Positions 24,458 to 35,261 of a stretch of 64,000 nt of DNA are shown here, piece by piece (position 1 is the first letter of the stretch; the number at the start of each line of letters is the position of its first letter). The stretch spans positions 663,863,591 through 663,927,590 of the forward strand of contig OY856409.1 of NCBI GenBank assembly GCA_963693085.1. The letters run 5' to 3'. The notes beneath the pieces were generated by a model that was not told where the DNA came from, made no database searches, and saw only the letters and a list, made by a program, of their open reading frames with translations. The stretch is from Alisma plantago-aquatica. Taxonomy: Eukaryota; Streptophyta; Magnoliopsida; Alismatales; Alismataceae. Both the position numbers and the translations under genes were made by a program.

Positions 24458-25601
24458 CAGATAGAGGGCTGAGATCGAGTTGCCAGGAAAGGACGAGGCT
24501 GGCAGATAAAGAGCTGGAGCCGTCAAGCTGGAGACGATAACTGCAGCGCTTCTCAGGAGGCAACCCGAGCTTTATTTTATTCCTTAGAATAGGATCGCAA
24601 TTTACTTTACTGCAGAACAAACATTATGAACATTTGGTATGTAATAAGGCCTGAGGCGGTGCATGCACACCGACTCTTATGTTTTGAGGGCCACCACCTT
24701 AGTTTTATTAACCGGGATGGGTAATGCCATCTGAGGCCGGGAGCTTAGTCCTAGGCCAATGATGTTTTACTCATCAGCCGCAGCTTAACCCATTTTGTTT
24801 TCACGATTCACGGGGGGGGGGGGGCACTCCAACCAGCGCTTGAGTACACCCTTATCAGGCGGTGGGGCTTCGTGGAGCGCAACAGTCGTGCCGACGGTTG
24901 GGCTTACCCGCTTACGCGTTGGACTGACGGTCGACGGGCGCCCGGGTTTTACTGTTTATTCGCTATATAAGGAAATCAAGTTTTACCATGTCGGGTTCCT
25001 TACCTTGCTGTTTTTACGCTCCCGTGTCGAGTGAGAGAACTTGTGCTTCTGCTCCCGTGTCGCGCGAGACTGCACTTCTCTTGTGTCGCCCGATAGCCCA
25101 GATCACAACGAGGTATATCCCGACAGATCGTGTCGGCCGACACGCTTATTTTCTTGTTACAAGTAGTTATTGGTCTCAAGTTTCCTTCGTTGAGCAGTGG
25201 TGTCGCCCGATATGGGTGTCGTGCGGGGTATCTTTGATTCGCGTCACCCAATGTCAGACGATAGCTGTGTCGCCCGATGTTGCATCACATTGCCTGTTTT
25301 TGTTATCGGACGACACACTGCTTTTCTTTAAAAAGAATGTATCGGGCACCTCGTCTTATTGCCCTCGTATCGCCCATCACGCCTATCTTTATCGCGCGAT
25401 TGAATCTTTTGACGTATCGAGCGATACCAATCTCTTGTATCGGGCACAGGGCTTTGCTGCTGAAACCAGTGTGTCGCCCGATACAGGAGTGTCAGGCAGT
25501 TTTTGTACAGGATAATACAGGGTCACACATCTATTCTTTATTATATTTCTTCTAAAGGCCAACATATTTAATCAAGATATTTCTCTTGTTGACTTACAAA
25601 G
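24458..25601. promoter_or_regulatory. Non-coding block of D with TATA-like box and palindromic words, upstream of env-like ORF
   Basis: No pol motif is present. A run of 13 G lies at 24812-24824. A TATA-like TATATAAGG occurs at 24963-24971. Between 25010 and 25500 there are more than ten copies of TGTCGCCCGATA, TATCGGGC, GTGTCG or relatives in both orientations, including the perfect palindrome CGTGTCGGCCGACACG at 25129-25144. The env-like ATG follows at 25602. The arrangement resembles the LTR of the same element (word cluster around a TATA box). I infer a possible internal promoter region, not proven. Confidence 0.5.
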
Positions 25602-26135
25602 ATGGCTCGCATTAAGACGACCGCTGTCCCAGTCGACGAGCAAGGCAGAAGGGTCCACCCTGAAACTACTACTGAAGGGCAGACTGCCAGACCCAAGCGC
25701 CCGAACCAAGGACAGGCTAGGACATCGGGGACTAGGAAGAAGGCAAGGGTTGGAGAAGCTGCGACTCCAGTGACAACACCAACACCACCTGCAGCAGTGC
25801 CAACACCAGCAGCAGAATTCCCGGAATCCTTTTCGGGGAGTTTCGAGCCAAGAGACGACGAGCATGCTCACCGCTATGCTGAGCTGGTACCCAAGATGTA
25901 CAAGCCAAGCAGGTTCTGCCATAGAGCCTCGTTTGATGAGCTTGGGATCGTGAAGAGGCTGAAGAGCGTCCTTGCGGCGGCAGGACTAAAGAAGATTTGC
26001 TTCAGCCGATCTAAGAGAGATTCTCTTGGGATCGGCACATTGCTACGGACTTTTTGGGGCCCTCACTTGTCTCTATTGTGGCCTAAGAGAAGAAAGGCCA
26101 AAAGAAGGCATGGCAGCAATGCCTCAAGGGAGTAA
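25602..26135 (+). pseudogene. Start of env-like (ATHILA ORF1 / plant transposon protein-type) ORF, truncated
   Basis: An ATG-started frame of 177 codons. It begins MARIKTTAVPVDEQGRR, continues with a basic, Pro/Thr/Ala-rich tail (nuclear-localisation-like RPKRP and GTRKKARV), then FSGSFEPRDDEHAHRYAELV and KMYKPSRFCHRASFDELGIV. This resembles the N-terminal part of the env-like ORF found after pol in Athila elements. That family is usually several hundred residues long. Here the resemblance stops near residue 135 (about 26005), and the last ~40 residues are unrelated sequence read through after truncation. Function of the family is unknown. I call it env-like by position only. Confidence 0.6.
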
Positions 26136-27289
26136 GAACAAGAAAGGAGAGGTGGGGGATTTATAGGTCACATTAAGTGAAATAATTGAAGGGGAAAGAG
26201 AGAGGATAGGTTGGCAAAGTCAATAAGAGGTTCAACTGGTGATGGTGACATGTGGGGTTGGCCATGCCCGACAAGGGTGATCGTTGTACACCTACAACAA
26301 AATTAAGGAGTAAGAAGAAGTTCCTTTGGTTGTTGGATCAGGGTGCTATATGCAATATGAATATCCAAGGGTTGTGATTGGTTGGAGAGATAAAGGGGGT
26401 CTCTAAAATGGAAAATGAATGTAAAAATAACAATGAAATAGTGGTTTTCTTGGATTAACTTTGAAAAAATGCATAAATTTCAAACCATATAGTCGATTGT
26501 GGTGAAACTATCACCATTGGTTTATAGATTTTCTCTTCTTATACTATAAAAATGTCCAGATCAAAATGATGATGATGTTGAGTGATTTCACTAAAATGAC
26601 CTCAAAAAGTATATTAATACAAACAACTTTTCATATTTGTGATCATTCCGATCATTTATTAATCACAACTCATAAATGAACCAAAAACTTTTGATGTTCC
26701 ATCCTCTCTACAAAGTATTTGGTTTCCCTACTAGAACCATGTCTTACAAAAATGATTTCATAGAAGAACAAGCAACAAATTGTTCTACCAGTCCTTTGTG
26801 GATGGCAAAGCCTATAGATCCAAACAAATTTATAAGATGTAGACTATGGTTGCCAAAGGTTCTTGTTGGTGATGTGTTGAAGGCACCACATAAGAGAGAT
26901 CACATCATCAACAAGTACTTGAAAGGTATCAAAAACAAAAGGAAAAAATATTATGGTGATTTGTCATACCAGTTGCATCGTGCTTTTGTACCTTTTATGC
27001 AGTGACATCACTTATGAATTGAGTAACATGTGAGAAATAAACCATCCAATTGATGAAGAGAGTGAGAGAGGGAGAGAGGCTTTTGAATGAAATTGAGTAT
27101 CTCTTGAATGAGAAAGCGCATACATGGAAGTGAGAGAAATTCCACTCTGTCATATATGCCTCCCACAAAAAATCAAGATTATTGCTCTTCAGTTGGACAT
27201 TGTAATGCATTTCAACTTGGGTTGAGTTTCCCACATTGGACAACAAGATCATTAAGTTGACCACCATCTTCTTCTTCCACATTCATCTC
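26011..27289. other. Unassigned region with one orphan ORF
   Basis: No element is recognised. One ORF at 26676-27005 (plus, 109 codons, beginning MNQKLLMFHPLYKVF) has a basic C-terminal region with KGIKNKRKKYYG. I do not recognise a family and it may be chance. RT of the minus-strand gypsy remnant at 27290-28760 would be expected here, but I do not see its YXDD region. Confidence 0.35.
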
Positions 27290-28760
27290 TCATGTTGGGA
27301 AATCTTGATCCAGGGGCTTTATGAAAATGGTGACTCTCTTATCACATATCTCAACTATCACTTCTCCAACAGTCACCACTTTAACACTCTCTAAGAAAGG
27401 GCACCCTAATATTATATCTCTGGGTACCTCCCTTGTCTTCCAAAGTTAACCATCACAAAGTAAAAACAAATCCATATATGCACATTGCCAACACATCCAT
27501 GGATCTTTCACATGAATGGTATGTCATCTAAAAGTTAATCATCATTTCCTAGGGTTTTTACAAACCCAACTAGGCTGTCATGGTTAGAGTCATAACATTC
27601 AAACTAGCTCCTTGATCACAAAGCATAGTACGAATATGTATATCACACGTCACATGAGACGTAGAAAGATCCAGTGTTTGACTACTTGGTAGGAAGGTGT
27701 GATATGTTTGAGGTTCTTACATAGGGTGTATGCACCATATCATGAAGTTCATCCTCCCTTCCTCCATCACTCAAACTCCCATGGAGTGGAAATTTGTGAG
27801 TGAGCTCTTCTTCCGTCTATTATTCATGAGTGAAAATTGTGGGAAATGGCATATGTGGTTGTAGGGACTTCTTTTAATGGCCTCTTTTCATACTCTAGGC
27901 ATTCATTGATTGCTTAATTTCTTAATTGATCGAACCTTGCTTATCATACGAAGTGGAACATAAAGAGATCTGTTGTTTTTTCTAGCTCAATTTTTTCTTT
28001 ACTTTTCTATTTTGTTACCAATAGGTTTAGGAAAGAATTTTTCAAACACAATTGATGGGATAACTTGTAGATGGTGTTTCTTTGCTTATTTCTCTTAGTT
28101 GAATTGGTTAAGATAATTGAATCCTAATGAGTTAACTCACTCACAAGGATTACTCTCATGTTTCTAGAAATTTTCCTTCATTGTTTTTGGTCAATGGATT
28201 ATTGAAGATAGATGTCTGATTTGGTGCTTAACTCCTTTGATGATTTTTTTTTGATTTTGCATAAGTGTTGAAGTTTCATTCAAGAATTTGAGAAGTATAC
28301 CTTCATGATGGTCATTCTTGTCAGGTTGATGCTAGTGATAGTCTTGGAATTGTTGGTATTGCGATGCTAACCATTGTCTTTCCAGTTGAGGTTGGAGTGA
28401 TACCTCCACCCTAGAGTATAGTAATATAAAAAGGGATTACTTTTTGGGTGTTTCCAAATGAAATTGCACGCTCTTCACTACATCCAATGATGAGGTATTG
28501 CAATCCACTTTTCTATGGAGACAATTCAAAAATCATACACCATAACATGGTGCAATTAGTTGACACTTTTATCATTGATATACTTAGTGAGGTTGTCAAG
28601 ATTTGCATTGAGGATGAAATGGACTCCACATCATGGATGTTGTGAGTATGATGTACACCCCATGTAGACTGGTTCATAGCATCAATTTCAATCATCTTTA
28701 TGCCATCACTTGCATTTTTTTTCTGAATCCTAGTCACACAGGATTGAGATTACTCAAACC
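27290..28760 (-). pseudogene. Ty3/gypsy (Athila/Tat-like) gag-protease remnant
   Basis: On the minus strand, a gag C-terminal stretch with GVHHTHNIHDVESISSSMQ (about 28590-28650) and GWRYHSNLNW (about 28383-28412) is followed by a protease with LCDQGASLNVM (about 27594-27626) and IILGCPFLRE (about 27385-27415). Stops and frameshifts are frequent. The catalytic Asp is present but Ser/Thr of D(S/T)G is Gln. The order gag then protease on the minus strand and the Athila-type motifs match the lineage of the RNase H/integrase remnant at 4010-5560. Both could be parts of one element split by later insertions, but the RT portion is not found. Confidence 0.78.
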
Positions 28761-29789
28761 AAAACACCAATCTATAACTGATCAACATACTTACCATTGA
28801 TGTAAAGAAAGTACTAAAAGAAAATTCTAAATCATGCATAAGAATAATTGCACAAAAAGACATTCACTCTCAATTCATCATAAACATTAACTTCCAAGAT
28901 GTCTACTGAAATTTGTGACAAATCATACGAAAGGATAAATATACCATATCTAATTATAACATGTACATCTACACATGGAATACACGCCAAAAACTTGAGT
29001 CATAGATAAAACTTATTCATAGCACCCCTTTTGGACCTATGAGTACATGGATGATTATCATACCATTACACCAAGAGAGCATAATCAACCTCCAAACTAC
29101 TTCTAATCACCAAAGAATGGCTCTTCTTCACTCAATCCCTGATCACGCATTTGGTTACCTAAAAGGTGTGGATAACCGTGAGGTTTAGGCCCATGTCCCA
29201 ATCATGTCATATTACAAGAGATAAAATTATTTTATCTTCAATCATAGCATGATTAGATCTATTATAATGTAGGCAAACTAATAGTTAATAATCTCTACAT
29301 ATAAATATAAATAAGAAGTATTAATCTCTTAATACGTTATAGCTACAATATATGTGTTATAGGAGATATGAAGAAATACATCAAGGTGTAAACAAGCAGT
29401 ACGAGCATACACTATAATATGGCAAGATAATCTAACTAAGTATACCTACACAAATTGATTACTTATTTGATATTACTATCAAGTCCTTCCTTGCCCGGTA
29501 CAAGACATAGGATTAACCAATCAAGATATTGATGAAACATGCATCATAAATAACAACACTATACCAAGATTCCAACAAAATAACCATCATACTCATAAGA
29601 TGTAGACACACTATCCATCATACATCAAAAGTTGTTGAATAGATCACAAAATGTCAAATCAACATTATTTTACATCACAAGGTGCCAATACACCATCCAT
29701 CATACATAACATGATTTCAGTACACCATCCATCATACATCACAAGGTGTCAATGATCCATCATTGTACATTACTAGATGTCAACACACA
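28761..29789. other. AT-rich flank of array B with short imperfect repeats
   Basis: No coding motif. Between 29600 and 29740 a unit close to ACACCATCCATCATACAT recurs three times (near 29610, 29692 and 29721). The first bases right of array B (47353 onward, ACACCATCCAAG) continue the same theme, supporting the inferred pre-insertion sequence. Confidence 0.5.
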
Positions 29790-30119
29790 TGTTGACTCAT
29801 AGTCTAATTGACTAAAACCTTATTTTGATGATGACTAACCATTCCACTTATTTGTATCTAAAACTTCTACTTGAGTGATTTCAGATTAGGTATACACACA
29901 CTCCAAATTCCCTAACTTGAACATCCCAACTTGGAGAAAAGACAAGTCAAAATCAATACAAGTGCACTTTTGTGGAAAAGGCCTCAAATCCATTAGAATC
30001 ATGTTGTAAATTTCTTGTAGTTATTATATGACTTGTAATTAAGCATAGAAAAAATCTGGAGCATTTAAAATGAATATTTAAGAACTCAAAGGCCATTTTG
30101 AAAATTCATTATAGGGACC

Positions 30120-30352
30120 TTCGTCGGCCAAGTTTCATCCTTGATAAACTTGACTGACACCCTTGATGGATTTTGGGAAGTGCCAGGTTCGGTCGAGTTT
30201 ACTTCAGGATAAACTCGACAGACACCCTATACAGGAAAACCAAATTTAAGCCATCAGATGAGTTTCATCCAGGATAAACTTGATTGAAACTTCCAATTTA
30301 TTTTGTCACATAATGGTATCGATCGAGTTTCCCAAAAGTAAATTTGACCAAC
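30120..30352. repeat. Hairpin cluster in LTR-B1
   Basis: Four imperfect stem-loops of the pattern TCGGTCGAGTTT ... AAACTCGACCGA, at about 30123-30158, 30190-30225, 30256-30292 and 30308-30351. The arms are longer than in element A, but the CG-containing core TCGGTCGA/TCGACCGA is the same. LTR-B3 holds the homologous cluster at about 46150-46385. LTR-B2 has lost it. Confidence 0.75.
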
Positions 30353-30488
30353 TACATTGTATGAGTGTACAAAAAAAGTGTCTGTAGTCGTTGGAGTGTT
30401 GCAAATATCAAAAATAGACCTATTGCAATACCCCAAACAACTTGAATTTGTCCTTAAGTGTTTCTACTGGCTAGTAGGCATCCCAAAC

Positions 30489-30497
30489 TATAAATAG
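30489..30497 (+). promoter_or_regulatory. TATA box of LTR-B1
   Basis: TATAAATAG about 140 bases after the hairpin cluster. The homologous site in LTR-B3 reads TAGAAATGG (near 46517), so that promoter is probably inactive. Confidence 0.7.
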
Positions 30498-31328
30498 GAC
30501 ATATTGGGCTTCATCCCACTGTTATCCAAGCACCATGAAGGTCGCTATATTGTAGTTGAATACCTCTAGGAGCCTCCTTCCACTCTTCAACTTAATTACT
30601 CGCTACATCCTATGAGTGAGTAAAAGATTTGTAAGAGATCTAGTCCTGCATGTATATCTCATGAGACCCTCACTTCCTCCACCTCCCAATCTCTCTTTCT
30701 ACCATGAAGATGGAGGTTTTATCTCTTGGATAAGAGAGGTGAAAAAAAAGAAGGGAAGGAGTCCCTTGGTGAAAGCTTCTCCTTGGCAAAGGTGAAGTCA
30801 AAAGCAGAAGATTCAAGAAGAGTGGGTAATTCCTTCAAGGCAGAAGACTTGTTGCAAGAGTGGGTAAGTCCTTGGTGAAGGTGAAAGAGTCATTGCAAAA
30901 GTGGGTAAGTCCTTGGTGAAGTTGAAGACTCTTGGACTTAGATAGGTAATTCCTTTGGTAGGTTATTGTCTCCCTTGTCCTCAAAGGGAAGGTTCAGTAT
31001 CCTTGGCCCAGAAAAGGAAGGTCATATGTTGTAACTCTTATAATAGAATATAAGGAGTGAGACATGGTTGAAAAATCCTAGAGGTTGACCTTTCTAGGTA
31101 GTGGGCATACTTCTCCTAGTCTAGAGGTAGGAATCACTATACATTGCTTGTGTTACTTAGGCTTGTTCAATCTCTCTCTCCCTTTCTATGTATGTTTAGT
31201 TGCACTCAAAGTTCATATTTCCCATATTATCTTAGAAATGTATTCAAGGTCTAATAAAAATTTTTGAAGTGCTTTTAGATCTATTCATCCCCCTCCACCT
31301 CTCTAGAGCCTATGCTAGATCCAACACG

Positions 31329-31340
31329 TGGTATTAGAGT
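31329..31340 (+). promoter_or_regulatory. Primer binding site after LTR-B1 (second copy 42218-42229)
   Basis: TGGTATTAGAGT, two bases after the LTR end. It is the initiator tRNA-Met site TGGTATCAGAGC with C to T and C to T changes, identical in both interiors. Confidence 0.85.
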
Positions 31341-31374
31341 GGGTTTTCTCCAAGAAATACTTCCACATGTAAGG

Positions 31375-31822
31375 ATGGGTGATTATTAAGGTGGGAGGTA
31401 CCTTATCAACATTCCAATCTTTGATGGGAGCAATTTCCTCTATTGGAAGAGAAGGCTACAATTCTACATCCAAGGATCAAGTCTTGAGCTATGGAAAATG
31501 GTGGACATTCCATAAAAGTTACCATAGACAAAGATAGAAGAATGGGATGAAGATACTTTAAAGAAATCAATCTTGAATACAAGAGCCATAAACATTCTCT
31601 ATGCCTCCCTTTCCCCCATCGAGTTCAACCAGATTTCCTCTTGTGAGACAGTCTATGAGACATGGAGAATCTATGTGTCACTTATGAGGGGATTGTGAAG
31701 GAAAGTAAAGTCTACATGCTCAAAGGCCTCCTTGAAAACTTCAAGATGGTAATGGAGGAGAGGGTAGACAAAATGTACTCAAGTATCAACACCATCATCC
31801 TAGGTCATCCTATGGTTAGAGG
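31375..31822 (+). pseudogene. gag copy 1 of array B, N-terminal part (split by element C)
   Basis: It begins with ATG at 31375 and reads PIFDGSNFLYWKRRLQFYIQ near 31405-31465 and LCVTYEGIV with MLKGLLENFKM near 31665-31750. This is the copia gag (UBN2-type) capsid region typical of Sireviruses. There are at least three in-frame stops and a frameshift around 31660. The reading is interrupted at 31822 by element C and continues at 38172. Comparison with the uninterrupted copy 2 (42700-42730) confirms the join at the AGAGG target duplication. Confidence 0.85.
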
Positions 31823-33454
31823 TGATAAATGTATATTTATCCCTTTATTTACATCTTTTAGATATCTTTCTAGGATTGTTTTGTTATTTATCTTCTTCAT
31901 TTTGTTATTAATTGCATTAGTTTTAAATTTTATATTTATTTAGAGTTTTAAATATATTTTATTGTTTTTTTTAGGAAAATATCTCATGAGTAAATTCCCC
32001 TAGAAGATATTTTTGCACAAACTCCCGCAGTGTCTGACTTCAGTATATACCTTTCACTAAAATTGGTATAACTCCCACATCCTAAGGCAGAATTTAATAT
32101 GAAAGTATGTGTTGGAAAGAGAATTCAATTATCTACAGGAAAAACATATTTTAGGACCGCTTCGGAATTCATAACTGCCCAAAACATACGCTTGAAATCT
32201 ATGTTGTGGGAAATTACTACAGAAAGAATGCAAAACAATCAATTGTTTCCTCTATTGACTAGATCCAAAATATTAGTAGCCTCCGCCGGCCATTTCTTTT
32301 TCCCTAAACATAATGTATACCCCCCCTCCTATAAAAGGAGGGGCACTTCCTCCTCATTTGATGATCTTGGTTTTTCACTTTTGTACTAGCATTCTCGGAG
32401 CATCTTATTCTTATATTCCCATAGTTCAGCAATAAAGCAATTTTATTTCTTGAAGCATTGTTTATTCTTAGATTGTTCCTTGACTCTTTTATTCCGCTTT
32501 AGATCTAGAACTGCTTTTCCCCTTCCTTTAGTTCTGGAGCAAGGAATTAAGAACCTGGCCATTTCATTGTCTCTAGTATAAGGATTAATTTCCTATTTTG
32601 GGCTAGACTATGGCCAAGGTACTTTCTTCCTCCATCTCCCCCTTCTCCTCAACTATGAGTTAGTAGTTCTATATCGAGACAAGGGGAATAGCCCCTTAGC
32701 CATGGTTTGATCAAATTAGTTTTAATTAATTCCCTTAGACGGTGATTGGTTCATTAAATCGATAATCTAGTGAAGTAATTACTCGCTTAGATTCATATGT
32801 TAACCCAGATGGAAATGACCATGGAAATTCGAGTTTAGAACGATTAAACCAATTCACATAGAGATTTTTCTGTGATAGAAGATTTATCTCTTTTCGGATG
32901 ATGAACCAGGAAACATGAGTACCAAGACCAATGGGCTCATGTGGAGTTCATCTTTTGTGTTTCTTTTGTGATTCACATGCCGTCTCCTATTGTCGATTAA
33001 TAGTTAATTCACATTCTTATCATGGATAAGGTGGTGAAAACCCCTAAAGCCTCAATTCTCTTCCTTTGATTTCAATCACCGACTGTCTCGTTTGTCTTAG
33101 TTTTAAGTCTTTTCAATTCACAATAGTTTCTCGTGCTAACAACAATCTCTGTTTACCTTTTTGCAGGGTAAATAAAATTCTTATTTAGTGCTTCTTTAAT
33201 TTCTGCAATTTTCTTTCTTTCATTAGTGTAATCAATCAAACCCTCAACCCAACTTTTACTTTCCGTTCTAAATCTGAAAATACAAAAAAATAATAAAATA
33301 AGTTCTTCAAATAATTGGGTTTTTAAGAAACAATCTTTAAAAGTTGTCCTTTGGGATTCGACCCTTTCTATACTAGCCTTAACCAGAGAGTTAAAAGGAT
33401 TAAAATCTAGGATTAACAATCTTAGTAATTGGTGTGTTAAATGACGCATTATCA
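31823..33454 (+). repeat. 5' LTR of element C
   Basis: Direct repeat of 36551-38166, with an extra ~16 bases near 31885. A TATA box, TATAAAAG, lies at 32330-32337 in a CTCCTATAAAAGGAGG palindromic context. A 96-codon frame (32099-32389) just upstream recurs in the other LTR with many amino-acid changes and has no known domain, so it is probably not coding. Confidence 0.92.
32330..32337 (+). promoter_or_regulatory. TATA box of the C 5' LTR (3' copy 37043-37050)
   Basis: TATAAAAG flanked by CTCC and GAGG, identical in both LTR copies. Confidence 0.72.
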
Positions 33455-33457
33455 ATT

Positions 33458-33475
33458 TGGCGTCGTTGTCGGGGA
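33458..33475 (+). promoter_or_regulatory. Primer binding site of element C
   Basis: TGGCGTCGTTGTCGGGGA, three bases after the LTR end. It has two transitions from the Athila/Tat consensus seen intact in element D. Confidence 0.88.
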
Positions 33476-33751
33476 CAACAGATTGTTTTCTCGAACCCCC
33501 AAAAATCTTTTAAAAAACTTTTTTTTATTTTTGTATGCCTTCCGAGTAACATTCCAGAAGCGCTACTCCTCCTTCTATCGAGTTTCCATTCCAGAAGTCT
33601 ATTTTTTTTTTGCAAATACGCTAGTTTATAAAAAATTGTTAGTTTTGTAATTTTCAACCTTGTGTCATAATCCCTTAGCTTTTCCTTTTAATTTATGGTC
33701 TTGTACAAATCTTTTGTTCTTTTTTTGAATTGTAAAAAAAAACCTTTTCAA

Positions 33752-34921
33752 ATGGAGTGGGCATCCCAATATCCCCCACAATGTTGTTATTGTGGTATTT
33801 ACAACCATGCATCTCTTGCATGCCCGACTCTACCCCATGCTTATGATAGCACCCCTTTTAATTGTGAGCCCTTTCATCTTGGTGGGTACAGTGTGAATCT
33901 ACATTTTTCTGAGAACCATTTTGGGGAATCTTGCTATCCATATTCTAATGGGGGATATGATCAACAAAATTTTGTGGGGTATAACCAAAAACACCTAGGG
34001 GGTTATGAACATATTTATGAAACCCAATATAATCCTCAACAAGAAGAGAGACTTAGGGCCCTAGAGAATATAGAAGTAGAAGGAGAAACAAAACTAAAAA
34101 TCAGCCAAGCCTTCTTAACCGCCCTGCTAGAAGCCCAAACCCAAAATATAGATTGTTCAAATATGTTTCCTCATGAATTGGTGACACCTTATAATATTGA
34201 ATCTTCCTACCAAGATGGACGCAATGGAAGTTACAATCCACCATCTTCTGGAGATTATTATGAGGAGCAATGCCACCCAAAACAATATGAGGGGTACTAT
34301 GGCCAAGGAAACTATGGGGAGTGTGGCGAGGATGGCCAAAATTTTGGGGTGTATAAATCCTATGGTGAAACACAATTTAATCTTGAACCGAATGAGAGAC
34401 TTAAGGCCCTAGAAAAGATGGCAGCATAAGGATAAGAAAAACTTGAATCCAGTCAAGCCATGTTAGCTACCTTACTAGAGGATCAATCACAAACCCCCCC
34501 TATAGATATTGAGCAACCCAAGATGGTTCTTCCTAGCGACGACGACGATGATGATCCAATTTTTTTGTCATATATTTCGGATCCTGAAGAAATAGCACAA
34601 AAAATGGAGCCATATTTTGCATGCGGTGAGGACGTGGGTATCCCTATCTTTCCTTTACAGACTTTACTACTTGAATATGAAAAGTCGAAGCAGGAGAGTC
34701 AATTTAAAAATCCAACTAATCCCTCCACCACTTACAACAATCCAATTGACATCAAAGACCAATACCCTTATTTTGAGTCTATTTTGGATAATAAGCATCC
34801 AACCCCCTTTGACAAAATTATTTCACACGTTCTGTCGCAACCAATTCCCATTCCATGCATAACTGATTTAGAAGAAGAGACACAACCCTTAGGAGAAGTC
34901 TACATACCCCCCTTCCACTGA
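33752..34921 (+). pseudogene. CCHC protein of element C (nucleocapsid-like), with in-frame stops
   Basis: An ATG at 33752 opens 225 codons to a TAA at 34427. The same frame resumes after a second stop and stays open to 34921. Near the start is a zinc knuckle CCYCGIYNHASLACP (C-X2-C-X4-H-X4-C). A Tyr/Gly/Asn-rich region follows with two copies of a ~40-residue unit: ERLRALENIEVEGETKLK before SQAFLTALLEAQTQ, and ERLKALEKMAA before SQAMLATLLEDQSQ. A run of six Asp and an acidic, Pro-rich tail come next. No capsid domain precedes the knuckle. I do not recognise a protein beyond the gag-like CCHC. Confidence 0.65.
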
Positions 34922-35261
34922 CTGCAAGGAATATGTCCCCATTTTTATCCCTCATGAACCCTTGGGAACTCCTTTCATAGAGGAACTAGAGTTACATGCT
35001 ATATCAACCATGAATCCCATCTATCTCAAGGTTGATTGCATGAATTTTGAGCAGAGTAAAAATACTTATCATGTTGATTTAAATTTAGTTGTCCCTTTCA
35101 TATCACCACCAATTCTCCTATATGCAGGTCAATATGACCGAGGGAAACTAGAGCCAGATCCTCCTCCTAACTTTGAACATTTGGCACTGCATGTGTTACC
35201 AGTCGGGTACCCACCAACCTCCCCAATCCACATCCATCTTCAACACTTCCTTTGCTATTGA
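34920..35261 (+). pseudogene. Continuation of the C internal protein in a shifted frame
   Basis: After a +1 frame change at about 34920 the reading continues as DCKEYVPIFIPHEPLGTPF and on to GQYDRGKLEPDPPPNFEHL, then stops at 35261. There is no ATG and it overlaps the end of the previous frame, so it is most likely the broken C-terminal part of the same protein. Family unknown. Confidence 0.5.

Larger units (their letters stand above)
20767..26010 (+). mobile_element. Element D: truncated Athila-like retrotransposon, pol missing
   Basis: Order: LTR 20767-22586, primer binding site 22593-22610, gag 23000-24331, a non-coding block 24458-25601, and the beginning of an env-like ORF at 25602. The ORF loses its family resemblance at about 26005. 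No second LTR is present in the window, so the right end is broken and no target duplication can be tested. Protease, RT, RNase H and integrase are absent between gag and the env-like ORF. The right boundary is approximate. Confidence 0.8.
29790..31326 (+). repeat. LTR-B1
   Basis: 1537 bp. It holds the hairpin cluster at 30120-30352, a TATA box at 30489-30497 and, at about 30790-30960, three to four imperfect tandem copies of a ~45-bp unit containing AGTGGGTAAGTCCTTGGTGA. It ends in CCCCCTCC-type pyrimidines and ATCCAACA, followed by the primer binding site. Confidence 0.9.

Noticed and set aside
32099..32389. 96-codon frame in C LTR, recurring at 36806-37102
   Set aside because: It recurs because it is in the LTR. 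Many non-conservative differences and a TATA box inside the frame argue against coding.
33153..33455. Minus-strand 100-codon frame, similar to 37865-38185
   Set aside because: Antisense reading of the 3' end of both C LTRs; repeated only because the LTR is repeated.
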